Numbered from the stretch's first letter, positions 52,842 to 61,601 are shown. The stretch is 64,000 bases of DNA from Rufibacter roseus (GCF_001647285.1 NZ_LRML01000005.1:248001-312000); one strand, 5' to 3'. Translations and numbers: made by a program. Notes: generated from the sequence alone by a model not told the origin.

Positions 52842-53489
52842 TTCAATATTTTAAAAGTTAAAATCCGGCTTTAAGGGTTGAGAGAGCGACAAATTGTGGA
52901 TCGTTGATTTGATTTAGACGACTATAAATTAAGCCTCATTGGTGGGGAAAGAAAAATTTGCATACCCGCGGCTTTCAAAGTTACTTGACCGACAACCGAT
53001 AATAATGTTTAGAAAAGACACTTTAGAAGAGAGAAATACTTTTAATAATGCAGAAATAGCCTTTGCGCACCATTCATAATTTGATCTTCTATGTGGGCAA
53101 AGGTAATATTCAGTCGCACAGGATGCCTCTGAACTTTCTGCCCCGATAGAACATCCACTATGTTTACCGCAATTGTCGGCGGGACTGTGACTGCCTCTAG
53201 GAACTGCTGCTCGAGTACCTCTGTAAGGGCTCTAGACACACTCACGGCAAGCAATACTTGCCAAGTGTTGGCAATTTGTGAAGATCGTTAAGCAAGGAGG
53301 GCAGCGGGGTTTTTAACGCGGCCAACCGGTAACGGGTATAAGAGGCGCCAGGTGGTGACAAACTGGGGGATGATTATGTTCATCGCACTTCGTGCCGATA
53401 TAGATAAGCGGCAAGAACTCCTGTCGATTGTCTATAGAATAATGAAGTGGACTATGATAGGCTCAGATTTGGTCACCTGTAAAACGATA

Positions 53490-53522
53490 AAAGCCTTGCA
53501 AGCAGTTAACTTACAAGGCTTT
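53490..53522 (-). terminator. Terminator-like hairpin beside the island boundary
   Basis: AAAGCCTTGCAAG (53490-53502) pairs with CTTACAAGGCTTT (53510-53522) with one mismatch. On the minus strand it follows the tRNA-like fragment, as a tRNA terminator would. Confidence 0.6.
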
Positions 53523-53533
53523 ATCTTACTGTT

Positions 53534-53560
53534 GGGTAGCGGGAACAGGACTACGAGTCC
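53534..53560 (-). other. Candidate attachment site: tRNA 3'-end-like fragment
   Basis: On the minus strand the segment reads AGTCCTGTTCCCGCTAC, which has the form of a tRNA T-arm 3' side plus acceptor strand. A terminator hairpin follows. No complete tRNA is present. A tyrosine integrase gene begins about 230 nt to the right, so this is a plausible attL remnant. Confidence 0.45.
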
Positions 53561-53733
53561 TTTATCTAGCTTTTACCAATCTTACCCAAAATCGCCCTAG
53601 AACGGCCTCATTCCATCATTTCACATAATCTAGGTAAACTTGACTAAAAGTGGTTAATGCATTTTTGTCACCTTTTTGTCACCTGTTTATCCTTACAGGA
53701 AGAAGGTAGAAAATAGTTCAGAAAACCTTCTTC

Positions 53734-53760
53734 CACTTGTAAGCAACCAATTTACCTTTG
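53734..53760 (+). promoter_or_regulatory. Island promoter, integrase gene
   Basis: CACTTGTAA, 10 nt, then TACCTTTG. The box recurs at 55119 and 57462. Its position supports the ATG at 53790 as the integrase start. Confidence 0.65.
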
Positions 53761-53789
53761 TTTCAAAGCTAAGTGAAGTAGATAAAAAA

Positions 53790-55052
53790 ATGAAAGAGAA
53801 CGCTGCAAGCTATTATTTAAAAGACAGCAAAAACGAAAAATCAAAAGTAGAAACCCTAATATTTCTTGATTTCTCCTATTACAGGAAAAGGCTAAGAATG
53901 TCTACCAAATTAAGTATCGCTCCTTGCAACTGGGATTCTAAGGCTAAGTTACCTAAAAAGAGCTTCATGAAATACATGGAACTCAAAGAGGAGCTAAGCC
54001 AATGTGAAAAAGAGGCAATAGAATCTTTGAACTTTTACCTTGAGCAAGGAACAATCCCAGAACCACGAACTTTAAAAGCACGCATTTTGGGCAAGACAAA
54101 CCTCAAGCATGAGGCAGAAATCCTTGACTTCAAAGAGCGCTATATTGAGTTTATTGAAGAAAAAGGCATAGAGGTTAAAGAACTTACACTAAAGAAGTAT
54201 AGAACACTCCTACTATTAATAAAGGAGTATGAGGTTAAGCTTACTTCAAGTGTTAGGTTTGACACTATAGATTCAACATTTGAAAAGAAGTTCAAGCACT
54301 TCCTTACTACTACAAGAAAACAGAAGACAGACACTGTAAGTAAGTACCTAGAGTGCTTGAAAGTTTATATGGAGTGGGCTTTAAACAAAGGCTATCATAA
54401 ATTAATTGCTTTTAAAGGCTTTAAAACGCCCAAAACAAAGCCAGACGTCATTTATCTTACCTATAACGAACTAACAAAGCTCATAGATTTAAACCTACAA
54501 GACAATCAAAGGTTAGCAAAAGTGCGTGATATGTTCTGCTTCCAATGTCTTACAGGGCAACGGTTCTCTGATTTGGCAAGATTACGTTGGAATGAGTTAA
54601 TAAAGAATACGTCAGGTCAAAAAGAATGGCACCTATTCCAACAAAAAGGGAATAAGCCTAAAAAATTGGAAATACTACTTGTTCCAGACGCACTTTCAAT
54701 ATTAAATAGGTATAGCAATGACAGCATGAACTCATTAGTTTTTGAGGAAATAAGCAACCAAAAGTTTAATGTGTATTTGAAGGAGCTGGGAAAGTTAGCA
54801 GGCATTAATGATAATGTAGTAGATAGAAGATACTGTGGAAAAGAGGCGGTAATTAGGTCTGGACCAAAATATCAGTTCATGACCAGTCATACTGCTAGAA
54901 GGACGTACGTGACCATTTCTCATCAAAGAGGCATGGATACTAAATCAATCATGAATGTGACAGGCCATGAAGATGCACGAACCATGCACAGATATCTTGG
55001 AAGCCATAAGGCACATACAAATAATCAAGCCCTTAAGGCTTGGATGAGGTAA
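53790..55052 (+). CDS. Tyrosine recombinase (integrase)
   Basis: The 420-residue protein (ATG chosen because the promoter lies just upstream; an upstream TTG at 53676 would precede it) has three parts. They are an N-terminal arm-binding domain (about 1-90, LIFLDFSYYRKRLRMSTK), a SAM-like core-binding domain (about 115-235) and a catalytic domain. Catalytic residues by motif are R258 (TGQRFSDL), a Lys near 287, H367 and R370 (SHTARRTYVT), H393 (TGHED) and nucleophile Y402 (HRYLG). It resembles Bacteroidota integrases of conjugative and genomic islands. It marks the left end of the island and is the likely integration and excision enzyme. Confidence 0.92.
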   Translation: MKENAASYYLKDSKNEKSKVETLIFLDFSYYRKRLRMSTKLSIAPCNWDSKAKLPKKSFMKYMELKEELSQCEKEAIESLNFYLEQGTIPEPRTLKARILGKTNLKHEAEILDFKERYIEFIEEKGIEVKELTLKKYRTLLLLIKEYEVKLTSSVRFDTIDSTFEKKFKHFLTTTRKQKTDTVSKYLECLKVYMEWALNKGYHKLIAFKGFKTPKTKPDVIYLTYNELTKLIDLNLQDNQRLAKVRDMFCFQCLTGQRFSDLARLRWNELIKNTSGQKEWHLFQQKGNKPKKLEILLVPDALSILNRYSNDSMNSLVFEEISNQKFNVYLKELGKLAGINDNVVDRRYCGKEAVIRSGPKYQFMTSHTARRTYVTISHQRGMDTKSIMNVTGHEDARTMHRYLGSHKAHTNNQALKAWMR

Positions 55053-55053
55053 T

Positions 55054-55086
55054 AAAAGAGGGCTTTCAGCCCTCTTTTATTTTTCC
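55054..55086 (+). terminator. Intrinsic terminator after the integrase
   Basis: AAAAGAGGGCT (55054-55064) pairs with AGCCCTCTTTT (55068-55078) and is followed by ATTTTTCC. Confidence 0.85.
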
Positions 55087-55118
55087 ACTTTGCATAAAAT
55101 CTTTACAAAAACTTCTTT

Positions 55119-55144
55119 CACTTGTAAGCAACGGAATAATTTTG
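55119..55144 (+). promoter_or_regulatory. Island promoter, HTH gene
   Basis: CACTTGTAA, 9 nt, then TAATTTTG. The upstream AAAACTTCTTT also resembles the integrase promoter. Confidence 0.65.
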
Positions 55145-55223
55145 CATTACTAAATTACAGATACTCTTATTTATATATGCAAAGTAGAGAGTATTGGGAA
55201 ATCAAACATTTTTTTATTTATTC

Positions 55224-55520
55224 ATGGATTCAATTAACTTATTCAACAAATCTTTCATCCAAGGCATTGCAGAATCAATACTAAAGCTTCTTTTGCCAAC
55301 TCTTAAAAACTTCATTGAAGAAACTTATTTAGCCAACAAAGAACCAAAGGACCTTATGCGCCCAGAAGAGGTGTGTAATTGGTTAGGTATTTCAATCCCT
55401 ACGCTAGACAAGGCAGTCAAGAAAGGAGTTGTAAAGAAACACCAGCTAAAAGGCACCAAAGGGATTTACTATAGCGGACCTGAAATAAAGAAAGCTATAC
55501 TAAGCAATCCTATCAAATAG
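55224..55520 (+). CDS. Helix-turn-helix (excisionase/MerR-like) protein
   Basis: The 98-residue protein (ATG 55224 preferred to an upstream TTG at 55194) has a helical N-terminal part. An HTH_17-type winged helix follows: LMRPEEVCNWLGISIPTLDK (about 44-63), then GTKGIYYSGPEIKKAIL. Small proteins of this kind beside integrases usually act as excisionases or recombination-directionality factors, or as regulators of transfer genes. It carries the same promoter box as the integrase, suggesting coordinated expression. Confidence 0.75.
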   Translation: MDSINLFNKSFIQGIAESILKLLLPTLKNFIEETYLANKEPKDLMRPEEVCNWLGISIPTLDKAVKKGVVKKHQLKGTKGIYYSGPEIKKAILSNPIK

Positions 55521-55535
55521 GAATTATTTCTAATT

Positions 55536-55582
55536 CGCCCTTCCATACTCCCCTTTACTAGGAGCATGTGAAGGGCGTTTTC
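55536..55582. terminator. Terminator hairpin between convergent genes
   Basis: CGCCCTTC (55536-55543) pairs with GAAGGGCG (55570-55577), with an inner CTCC/GGAG stem, followed by TTTTC. It lies between convergent genes. Confidence 0.6.
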
Positions 55583-55601
55583 ATTGTAAGAAATTTTGCA
55601 G

Positions 55602-56996
55602 TTAAGCAGTCACTAATTTCAACATCATGTCATAAATTAAGCTCTTCATGCCTATATTATATGCTCTCACATCTTCATTTGGCAGTTTACCATGGTAAAT
55701 ATTATTTCTAGTTTGAATTAGTTTCTTAAAATTCAGGTCATATTTTTCAGGTGATAAACTTAAGTAAACTAACAAGTTGTCAAATTGGTCAATTAATCCA
55801 GTTTTTTTAATAAAGTTCACTTTGTCACTAGCTTTAGACACAAAAGTTTCAGCTTCCGCTTCATCTACAATCTCTTTTATTTCTTTTATCTTCTCTTTGA
55901 TAAACCTATCAGTGGCATTTACCCCTCTTTTAAAAGTATACTCTTCTTTTATTTTAAGACTATTACCAGCTATTGGAACTTCCATGCAATAATTCCTTAT
56001 TTTTTCAATTATATTATACAAAATCATAAATGCAGAAGTATCATCTACATCTTTTGATTTTATTATCCTATTAGTACACTCTCTAAATAGGCTTAGATTA
56101 TGAATAAAAAGATTAAAGTCTACAACTGCAATAAAATCATAAAAATTTGGGTATCTTTCTTTTAATAAATAGTCTTGAGATTCATCAATAGAATGATTTG
56201 AAAACTTTAATATTTGCCTTGTTCTATAGTTTTCCATCCTATTAGCTCTTATTCTAGCGTTAAAATAATCAATATTCTTCTGCCAGTAGAAAGACATTAT
56301 CAGACATATATGCTCTCCAATTGCAATGATTTCATTATCTAAAAGATTATCAGAATCATCCGTTATTATCAAATACGCATCCCTTGATATAGTTATATCA
56401 TACTTTGAAATATTGTCAAAATTATGTTCAAATGATAAAATAAAATTTATTGGACCAAAGTTTGTTTGTTTATTAGAATCCGAATAAATAAATGGCTCAT
56501 AAAGGCTATCCCGACCTAAAAGGCCATAACGGATATGTTCATGCATATGTTGGAACACATTTTCAGTTAGTTGAAAACGACCATCACCTTCATAACTACT
56601 GTTAATAAGTATATGCATATTATCAATTGTTAAAACGACTGGCTTTTTGTCATGCTCCCAATAATTACTTCCTTCAATAAGAATCAAATTACTTTCAGAA
56701 AAATCAAATATTTCATGTATTTGCCATTTGTTTTCAACTGGTTTTGGACCTAAAAACTGCAGTACTTTAACGCCATTTTCTTTTAAATATGACAATTTTT
56801 CATACAAATACTCAGATGGTGAATAATAAATTGTTAAATAAAGAACTTCAGGCTTCTTTTGATTATATATTAACCTAGAATTATAAACTGAGTTTGTATA
56901 TGGCTCTACTGGTTTTATGGCATCATCTAAGACATCGTAAGCGTCTTTAAGGTTTAAACTTATTAGGTTATCCCTTTGAAAATAATCTTTCATCAT
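55602..56996 (-). CDS. Putative HEPN-domain protein (ApeA-like abortive infection candidate)
   Basis: The 464-residue AT-rich gene product has a beta-rich N-terminal half (about 45-260). A helical C-terminal half (about 265-464) ends in a HEPN-type motif, RNNIYH (R430 to H435), inside KLIQTRNNIYHGKLPNE. The RNxxxH arrangement is the catalytic signature of HEPN ribonucleases. N-terminal sensor plus C-terminal HEPN is the plan of ApeA-type anti-phage proteins. The gene is convergent with the HTH gene, next to the integrase, and markedly more AT-rich than the chromosome, as is usual for defence cargo. The family match is by architecture; defence function is an inference. Confidence 0.6.
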   Translation of the reverse strand: MMKDYFQRDNLISLNLKDAYDVLDDAIKPVEPYTNSVYNSRLIYNQKKPEVLYLTIYYSPSEYLYEKLSYLKENGVKVLQFLGPKPVENKWQIHEIFDFSESNLILIEGSNYWEHDKKPVVLTIDNMHILINSSYEGDGRFQLTENVFQHMHEHIRYGLLGRDSLYEPFIYSDSNKQTNFGPINFILSFEHNFDNISKYDITISRDAYLIITDDSDNLLDNEIIAIGEHICLIMSFYWQKNIDYFNARIRANRMENYRTRQILKFSNHSIDESQDYLLKERYPNFYDFIAVVDFNLFIHNLSLFRECTNRIIKSKDVDDTSAFMILYNIIEKIRNYCMEVPIAGNSLKIKEEYTFKRGVNATDRFIKEKIKEIKEIVDEAEAETFVSKASDKVNFIKKTGLIDQFDNLLVYLSLSPEKYDLNFKKLIQTRNNIYHGKLPNEDVRAYNIGMKSLIYDMMLKLVTA

Positions 56997-57461
56997 ATTA
57001 TAAAACTTGTTTAGGTATAGTGGGCTACGTTAATTGCTTAAAACATCTACCTTATTAATAATAAAGACTATGCTATGATTTTCAAATACGAATGTTTCCA
57101 TTTAAATAATTTAAATTTAAAAGATCATATCAAACACCATCGCTCGATGTATAGTGTATATTCTCCTACATCTTATGAAACGCCGTTATAGACATTTATA
57201 TAGTAATCCCGATGCGCCACAAGGTAAAAAGCCAAATTAAACACCTATCAAAACACCTGTTCCAGCAAACCTGCGCATGTTTACACTCATAAGCAAACCC
57301 TAGGTAAAAGATTTAAACATAATACCAAAACATTATATAAAATAACATTTTATATATCTAAACACTACTGTAAACGAATCACTTTGTTCACACCTAAATT
57401 TACTTTTCATTGCAATGCCTTTGGGATAAAATATTTTTAAATACTTTATAAAAATTCCCGC
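56997..57461. other. 465-nt AT-rich divergent intergenic region
   Basis: It contains AT-rich tracts (TTTAAATTTAAAA near 57110), a short palindrome CATCGCTCGATG near 57140 and the upstream part of the polymerase-like gene promoter. It could hold a replication or transfer origin, but no diagnostic iterons were seen. Confidence 0.4.
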
Positions 57462-57488
57462 CACTTGTAACACATGGAGGTATCTTTG
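57462..57488 (+). promoter_or_regulatory. Island promoter, polymerase-like gene
   Basis: CACTTGTAA, 10 nt, then TATCTTTG; third copy of the island box. Confidence 0.65.
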
Positions 57489-57555
57489 TAAAAGGCAATT
57501 TTGAAACTTTCAGAATGACATTTTAAAAGAGGCAAAAACCTCTGCTGGTATTGTA

Positions 57556-59283
57556 TTGCCAAAACTTTACCAATTAAACAATTTAATAAAACATCAAATC
57601 AATTATCAAAAAGTGGAAGAGAACATTTCGGAACCGCTGGTAGCCGTTCCAACCAATTTTGACATCAATGGATTCATTGAAAAGCACAGCACGGAAGGCA
57701 TAGGCAACTTCAACAAGGACATCCTGCTCTATTACATTGGCCTTATAACCTCTGTTCCCTCACGTGACTTTGACCTCATCACAGAGAGCGGGTACGTGCC
57801 CCTTTCATCAAAGCTTTTGCAGGGCATCGCGCACAACTACCTACAGTACATCAAATATCTTGAGAAATACCGCGTGATTGAGCGTCTGGAGCAGTACCAG
57901 AAGGCAGGGATGATGACCATGAGGGAAGGGAAGCTGGTGGCTTTGCCTGGGAAGTGCATGGGCTACAGGTTCAGGCCCAAGTACCAGACAGAGGTGAGAT
58001 ACGTGCCCTTGACAGACACAAGGTTTATCAAACGCCTCTCCAAAATGGCAAATGTGAAGACTGACGCAAAGGACGTTTACCCCTTCCTTCACAGGTGGTT
58101 CAGGGACAAGAGGCTGAATATTGACATAAAGGGTGCGGAAAACTTCTTCAGGAAGTATCTGGGGATAGAGGGCAACGCTTACCCAGAGCCAAGCGCAAGG
58201 TTGAAGTTCAACGCCTACATGCACCCCCTGCGGATGCTAAAAGAGGGTAACGGCAACTTCACCTTCACCATAGACGGTACGGGCAGGAGGCTGCACAACC
58301 CCTTCACCTACATGAAGCGCGAGGCCAAGCAGTTCATCACGTGGGGAAAGGACAATAAGAAACTGGTGAGCATAGACATAAAGAACTCACAGCCCTACCT
58401 TCTTCTGGGGCTTCTAAGCGGTGAACTGTACGGGCTGGATGAAGAGTTTGTGGGGGCGTTAAATAATTTAAGGGCAAACGGCACGGGGAATCTTACGATA
58501 ACGGAGCGGAAATTAAATTTAAAATCATTCAATGCTTCCGTTGTAGGGCTGCTGGACCGATTATCTATATTGGATAACACTTCTTCCCCTAAAAGGCCTT
58601 CTACTAAGGCGGTATCTATGTCCTTTAATACACCTTATTCCCTTAAATGCCTTTACAATGAGCATCTATGTATCATTGAACATATCTTCCTTAGAAGTTC
58701 TTCTTCTATGTCTTCCAGAATATCTTCTTCCATAATGTTAGTAGATATATTCAACAGAAACATAAAAAACAATGATTACAGCTTACCAGAGGACACTTTA
58801 AGGTACAGGCAGGGGGTCATAGACAGTACTTTCTACCCCTTCATGAAGGACAGGTTTGAAGAGGAACTTGGGGTAAGGTACATTGATATGAAAGCCCTTA
58901 AGAAAGACGTGTTGGCCGTGTTCTACTCAAAGGTGAACGGTGGCCCTTACCTCAACGCAAGGAAGAAGGTGTTCGCAAAGTATTTCCCGACCGTCGTGGC
59001 GTTTCTGGACCTGCTGAAGGGGAAGAACTTCCTTGGGGATAAAAGTTATACCCTGCCCGTAACTCTATTGCAGAGGCTGGAATCCCACCTTATGCTGGAC
59101 AGGATAGCCAAGCGCATTGCCTCAAGGAACCCAAACCTTCCCCTGTTCACCATCCATGACAATCTTGTGACCTTAGAGGGCTATGAAGATTTCGTGGAGG
59201 GCATCATCAAAGAGGAAATGGAAAAGTGCATAGGCGTTGCCCCTATGGTAGCCGTTGAACCTTGGGTAGAGAAGACAGCGTAG
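57556..59283 (+). CDS. Putative polymerase-like (family A palm) replication protein
   Basis: The 575-residue protein starts at TTG and lacks a close database name that I can recall. Motifs suggest a right-hand polymerase of the PolA/T7 type. These are GRRLHNPFTYMKREAKQFI (243-261), motif A VSIDIKNSQPYLLLGLL (271-287), a possible motif B KKDVLAVFYSKVN (449-461) followed by AKYFPTVVAFL, and motif C FTIHDNLVTLEG (531-542). No exonuclease domain is visible. Residues about 300-400 are Ser-rich and AT-rich in DNA, unlike the flanks, and may be an insertion between motifs A and B. Its role in island replication is inferred; it shares the island promoter box. Confidence 0.5.
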   Translation: MPKLYQLNNLIKHQINYQKVEENISEPLVAVPTNFDINGFIEKHSTEGIGNFNKDILLYYIGLITSVPSRDFDLITESGYVPLSSKLLQGIAHNYLQYIKYLEKYRVIERLEQYQKAGMMTMREGKLVALPGKCMGYRFRPKYQTEVRYVPLTDTRFIKRLSKMANVKTDAKDVYPFLHRWFRDKRLNIDIKGAENFFRKYLGIEGNAYPEPSARLKFNAYMHPLRMLKEGNGNFTFTIDGTGRRLHNPFTYMKREAKQFITWGKDNKKLVSIDIKNSQPYLLLGLLSGELYGLDEEFVGALNNLRANGTGNLTITERKLNLKSFNASVVGLLDRLSILDNTSSPKRPSTKAVSMSFNTPYSLKCLYNEHLCIIEHIFLRSSSSMSSRISSSIMLVDIFNRNIKNNDYSLPEDTLRYRQGVIDSTFYPFMKDRFEEELGVRYIDMKALKKDVLAVFYSKVNGGPYLNARKKVFAKYFPTVVAFLDLLKGKNFLGDKSYTLPVTLLQRLESHLMLDRIAKRIASRNPNLPLFTIHDNLVTLEGYEDFVEGIIKEEMEKCIGVAPMVAVEPWVEKTA

Positions 59284-59630
59284 GTTTCCTGAAAAAGCTT
59301 CAAATCAGGCCGTTTTAGCCTCTCTTTTGCTGAAAGCCTACCCACAGAGTAGGTCAAAGGCAGAAGTAGGCTACAACGGTCTGAAAAAGGCTAAAAAGTA
59401 TATGCAAGTAAGGTTGTTGCTGCCTGTTCCAAGGCCTAGGAAAGGAAAGATTTCAGCCTTCACAGCAGAGGAAGTGAAGGCCATTTCCCTTTCAGGAATA
59501 TGTTAAAAAAAGGCCATTTTAGGCGTTGTGATTCTTACACCCTAGATGTACATTGTTTCACAAAGATATTCGCTTCACGGGGCTAAAAAAGGCCAAAAAC
59601 CATTATATCCTAAGCCTTATTCATGCATGT
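59284..59630. other. 347-nt spacer with small open reading frame
   Basis: A 34-codon reading (59402-59506, beginning MQVRLLLPVPRPRKGK) could be a peptide gene but has no supporting context. Short repeats AGCCTAC/GTAGGCT (near 59335-59375) and several GGCC-containing motifs lie upstream of it. Confidence 0.3.
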
Positions 59631-60341
59631 TTATTCTGCGTTGGATTCAGCCCGCAGTTCCTCATACCTTGCGCCCTTGCACCTGAAACACACACCCCCA
59701 TTCACATGGCGGTATCTGGGGAAATAACCAGCCCCGTTGCACCTATCACAATTGTGGTATTCACCTATCACCCTACCGTCGGCACCCCTCACAGGTGTCT
59801 TCCCCGCCTTGTGGGTCTGTTCATGGCAAATGTAGCACAGCGTTTGCAATGCTTCGTCTGGGTATTCCCACGCCAACAAGCCATGCTGGTAGTAGGTGTG
59901 GTGTATGTGAAGACCGCCTATATAACCCCATTTGACAGTTTCCAAGTCAAAACTTTTCAACTCATCAATGTTTGCCTCAAATTTGTCTTGCCTGTCATAG
60001 AGTCCTTCTGTATGGTTTTCAACCGCAAGAAATACAACCGCCTCTTTTTCAATATTCTCAAGTTCCCTCTTAGACTGCCTGCTTATGACAACAAGAAGAC
60101 CATTATCTACTTTCGGCATAACACCTCTAGGGATGAATGCATAGATTTCCCTGCTATCAGATAATTTCAAATCTACAGCCGTACCTGTTTTTGATGGCAT
60201 GAAACCATTTATGTATGCAATTTCCCCATAACTGAAGAGGTTTCCATTCCTGCACAGTAGGCACCTTTTATTATCTCGCTTCAGAATGGCTACCCGCTTG
60301 GCCTGCCAGTTGTCTGAACTTAGCTGTTCCTGATAGTTCAT
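59631..60341 (-). CDS. HNH-type nuclease with C-terminal zinc ribbon
   Basis: The 236-residue protein opens with WQAKRVAILKRDNKRCLLC (about 12-30), the usual start of HNH nucleases. The core LHIHHTYYQHGLLAWEYPDEAL then LCYICHEQTH (about 144-176) supplies His ligands and a CxxC. The C-terminus has CDRCNGAGYFPRYRHV and CFRCKGARY (about 197-228), a DnaJ-like four-Cys zinc ribbon. Such proteins occur on Bacteroidota mobile elements, probably as nicking or homing-type nucleases. It lies 18 nt from the unknown gene at 60360 on the same strand. Confidence 0.75.
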   Translation of the reverse strand: MNYQEQLSSDNWQAKRVAILKRDNKRCLLCRNGNLFSYGEIAYINGFMPSKTGTAVDLKLSDSREIYAFIPRGVMPKVDNGLLVVISRQSKRELENIEKEAVVFLAVENHTEGLYDRQDKFEANIDELKSFDLETVKWGYIGGLHIHHTYYQHGLLAWEYPDEALQTLCYICHEQTHKAGKTPVRGADGRVIGEYHNCDRCNGAGYFPRYRHVNGGVCFRCKGARYEELRAESNAE

Positions 60342-60359
60342 GGATTCAAATAGACAAGC

Positions 60360-60857
60360 TTAAAGTATTTTAGAGATAACGAAAGTGGTGTTCTTGATGA
60401 AGGTCACCCCGTCCTTCTCTTCCAGTTCAAACCCCTTGGAACTAGGCTCTTCACTGGCTTCCTCTTCGGGTTCATCGCTGCTTATCCCGTACTTGGCCTC
60501 AAATTCCTCAAGGGTCAGGTGAGAATCCTTGTTGCCCTCTTCATTCAGGTCATCCAACCACTTGTCACACTTCGCCTGCGCTCTTTTCTCAAGGTAGAAT
60601 AAGATGTGCAAGTAGCTTTGCCCCTGTACAATCACCTTCTTCTTCTTACTGTTCTTGTAAAGGGTATACCACCCGTTCTTCTCTTCCAGTACACGGCCCT
60701 TAGCCAATGCCCTCTTATAAAGGTCGGTAAAGTAGTCATTTGGGTTATTGGGGTCCGCGAACAGATAAGATTCATCAAACAGGATGAGAGCGTCCTTGTC
60801 TACTATCTGGTTATTGAAGTGCTTTACCCTTAGAGGCACGTTTAATGGCTTTTTCAT
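60360..60857 (-). CDS. Uncharacterised island protein, paralogue of 38364
   Basis: I do not recognise a family. The 165-residue protein has MKKPLNVPLRVKHFN at its start, then basic KNSKKKKVIVQGQSYL near residue 68. A Glu-rich linker (DEPEEEASEEPSS) precedes a C-terminal LEEKDGVTFIKNTTFVISKI. Both ends match the 149-residue product at 38364-38813; the middle differs. It sits between HNH-nuclease and serine-recombinase genes on one strand. This suggests a mobile-element cargo or accessory gene that has also been left behind elsewhere in the chromosome. Confidence 0.65.
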   Translation of the reverse strand: MKKPLNVPLRVKHFNNQIVDKDALILFDESYLFADPNNPNDYFTDLYKRALAKGRVLEEKNGWYTLYKNSKKKKVIVQGQSYLHILFYLEKRAQAKCDKWLDDLNEEGNKDSHLTLEEFEAKYGISSDEPEEEASEEPSSKGFELEEKDGVTFIKNTTFVISKIL

Positions 60858-60923
60858 ACAGCTAATAAAACAATTTAATGGAAGTGAAACTGGAAGCAGT
60901 GGGAGGGGATTTTAAATTTAAAA

Positions 60924-61601
60924 TTAGAGGGCATCACCAGAGACAGTTGCCCTTGTGTAAAGCTTGTGGACTGAACTGAGGCCGAACTTCTTGCCCCTGC
61001 TGGTCAGGTAGCCAAGCTCATTCAGCTTAGCCACTATCTGCGGGAAGGACTTACCCTCTGCCTTGGCGCTCAGGATAAGGTGGATTGCCTGCTTGTTCTC
61101 TTTGCTGTTGGCGGCGTTGGCCCTGCGTACAGCCAAACCCTTCAACCTTGCAGCCTCGGATAGGTTCTCTGGCGTTCCCAACTTGAACCCCTGCGCCTTC
61201 TTAGCCTCCAACGCTGCCTTGGTTCTGCTGCTTATCAATTCACGCTCATGCTGCGCCAGCACTGCAAAGATACCAATGGTCAAAGTGTTTGCGTCTGGCA
61301 TGTCTGCGCAGATGAAATCCACGCCAGAGTCCTTCAGGGAAAAGATGAAGCCAGCGTTGCGGGATAGCCTGTCAAGCTTGGCAATAACCAAAGTGCTGCC
61401 TGTGGCCTTAGCATGTGCAATGGCAGCTTTCAACTGCGGTCTGTGGTCTTTCTTCCCGCTTTCAACCTCTGTGAACTCCGCTTTGATGCAGTCCGTGCAT
61501 TTCAGGAAAGAAAGCACCGCGTTTTTCTGCGCCTCAAGTCCAAGACCACTTTCCCCTTGCTTCTGGGTGGATACTCTATAATATGCTACGTAGGTTTTCA
61601 T
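60924..61601 (-). CDS. Serine recombinase (resolvase/invertase family)
   Basis: The 225-residue protein (ATG giving MKTYVAYYRVSTQKQG preferred over a GTG seven codons upstream) has the resolvase fold. YYRVSTQKQGESGLGLEAQ contains the nucleophile Ser (about residue 11). LVIAKLDRLSRNAGF and GIFAVLAQHERELISSRTKAALEAKK follow. A C-terminal helix-turn-helix (about 170-220, FPQIVAKLNELGYLTSRGKKF) binds DNA. It lacks the long extension of large serine integrases, so it is a resolvase/invertase. It may resolve cointegrates of a nested element within the island. Confidence 0.9.
   Translation of the reverse strand: MKTYVAYYRVSTQKQGESGLGLEAQKNAVLSFLKCTDCIKAEFTEVESGKKDHRPQLKAAIAHAKATGSTLVIAKLDRLSRNAGFIFSLKDSGVDFICADMPDANTLTIGIFAVLAQHERELISSRTKAALEAKKAQGFKLGTPENLSEAARLKGLAVRRANAANSKENKQAIHLILSAKAEGKSFPQIVAKLNELGYLTSRGKKFGLSSVHKLYTRATVSGDAL

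Larger units (their letters stand above)
52842..53675. other. 834-nt boundary region between chromosome and island
   Basis: No complete gene is recognised. A short minus-strand reading (53042-53254, continuing upstream to about 53300) has protein-like composition and could be a remnant. The right part carries a hairpin (53490-53522) and a tRNA-3'-end-like fragment (53536-53552). Confidence 0.45.

Noticed and set aside
53352-53600. 82-codon plus-strand frame at the island boundary
   Set aside because: It runs through the terminator hairpin and the tRNA-like fragment, so it is unlikely to be a gene.
55194-55223. Upstream TTG start for the HTH protein
   Set aside because: It adds a poorly conserved hydrophobic leader; the ATG at 55224 gives a normal small HTH protein.
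59553-60164. 203-codon plus-strand frame opposite the HNH gene
   Set aside because: The minus-strand HNH product has intact Cys and His motifs; the plus-strand frame has none.
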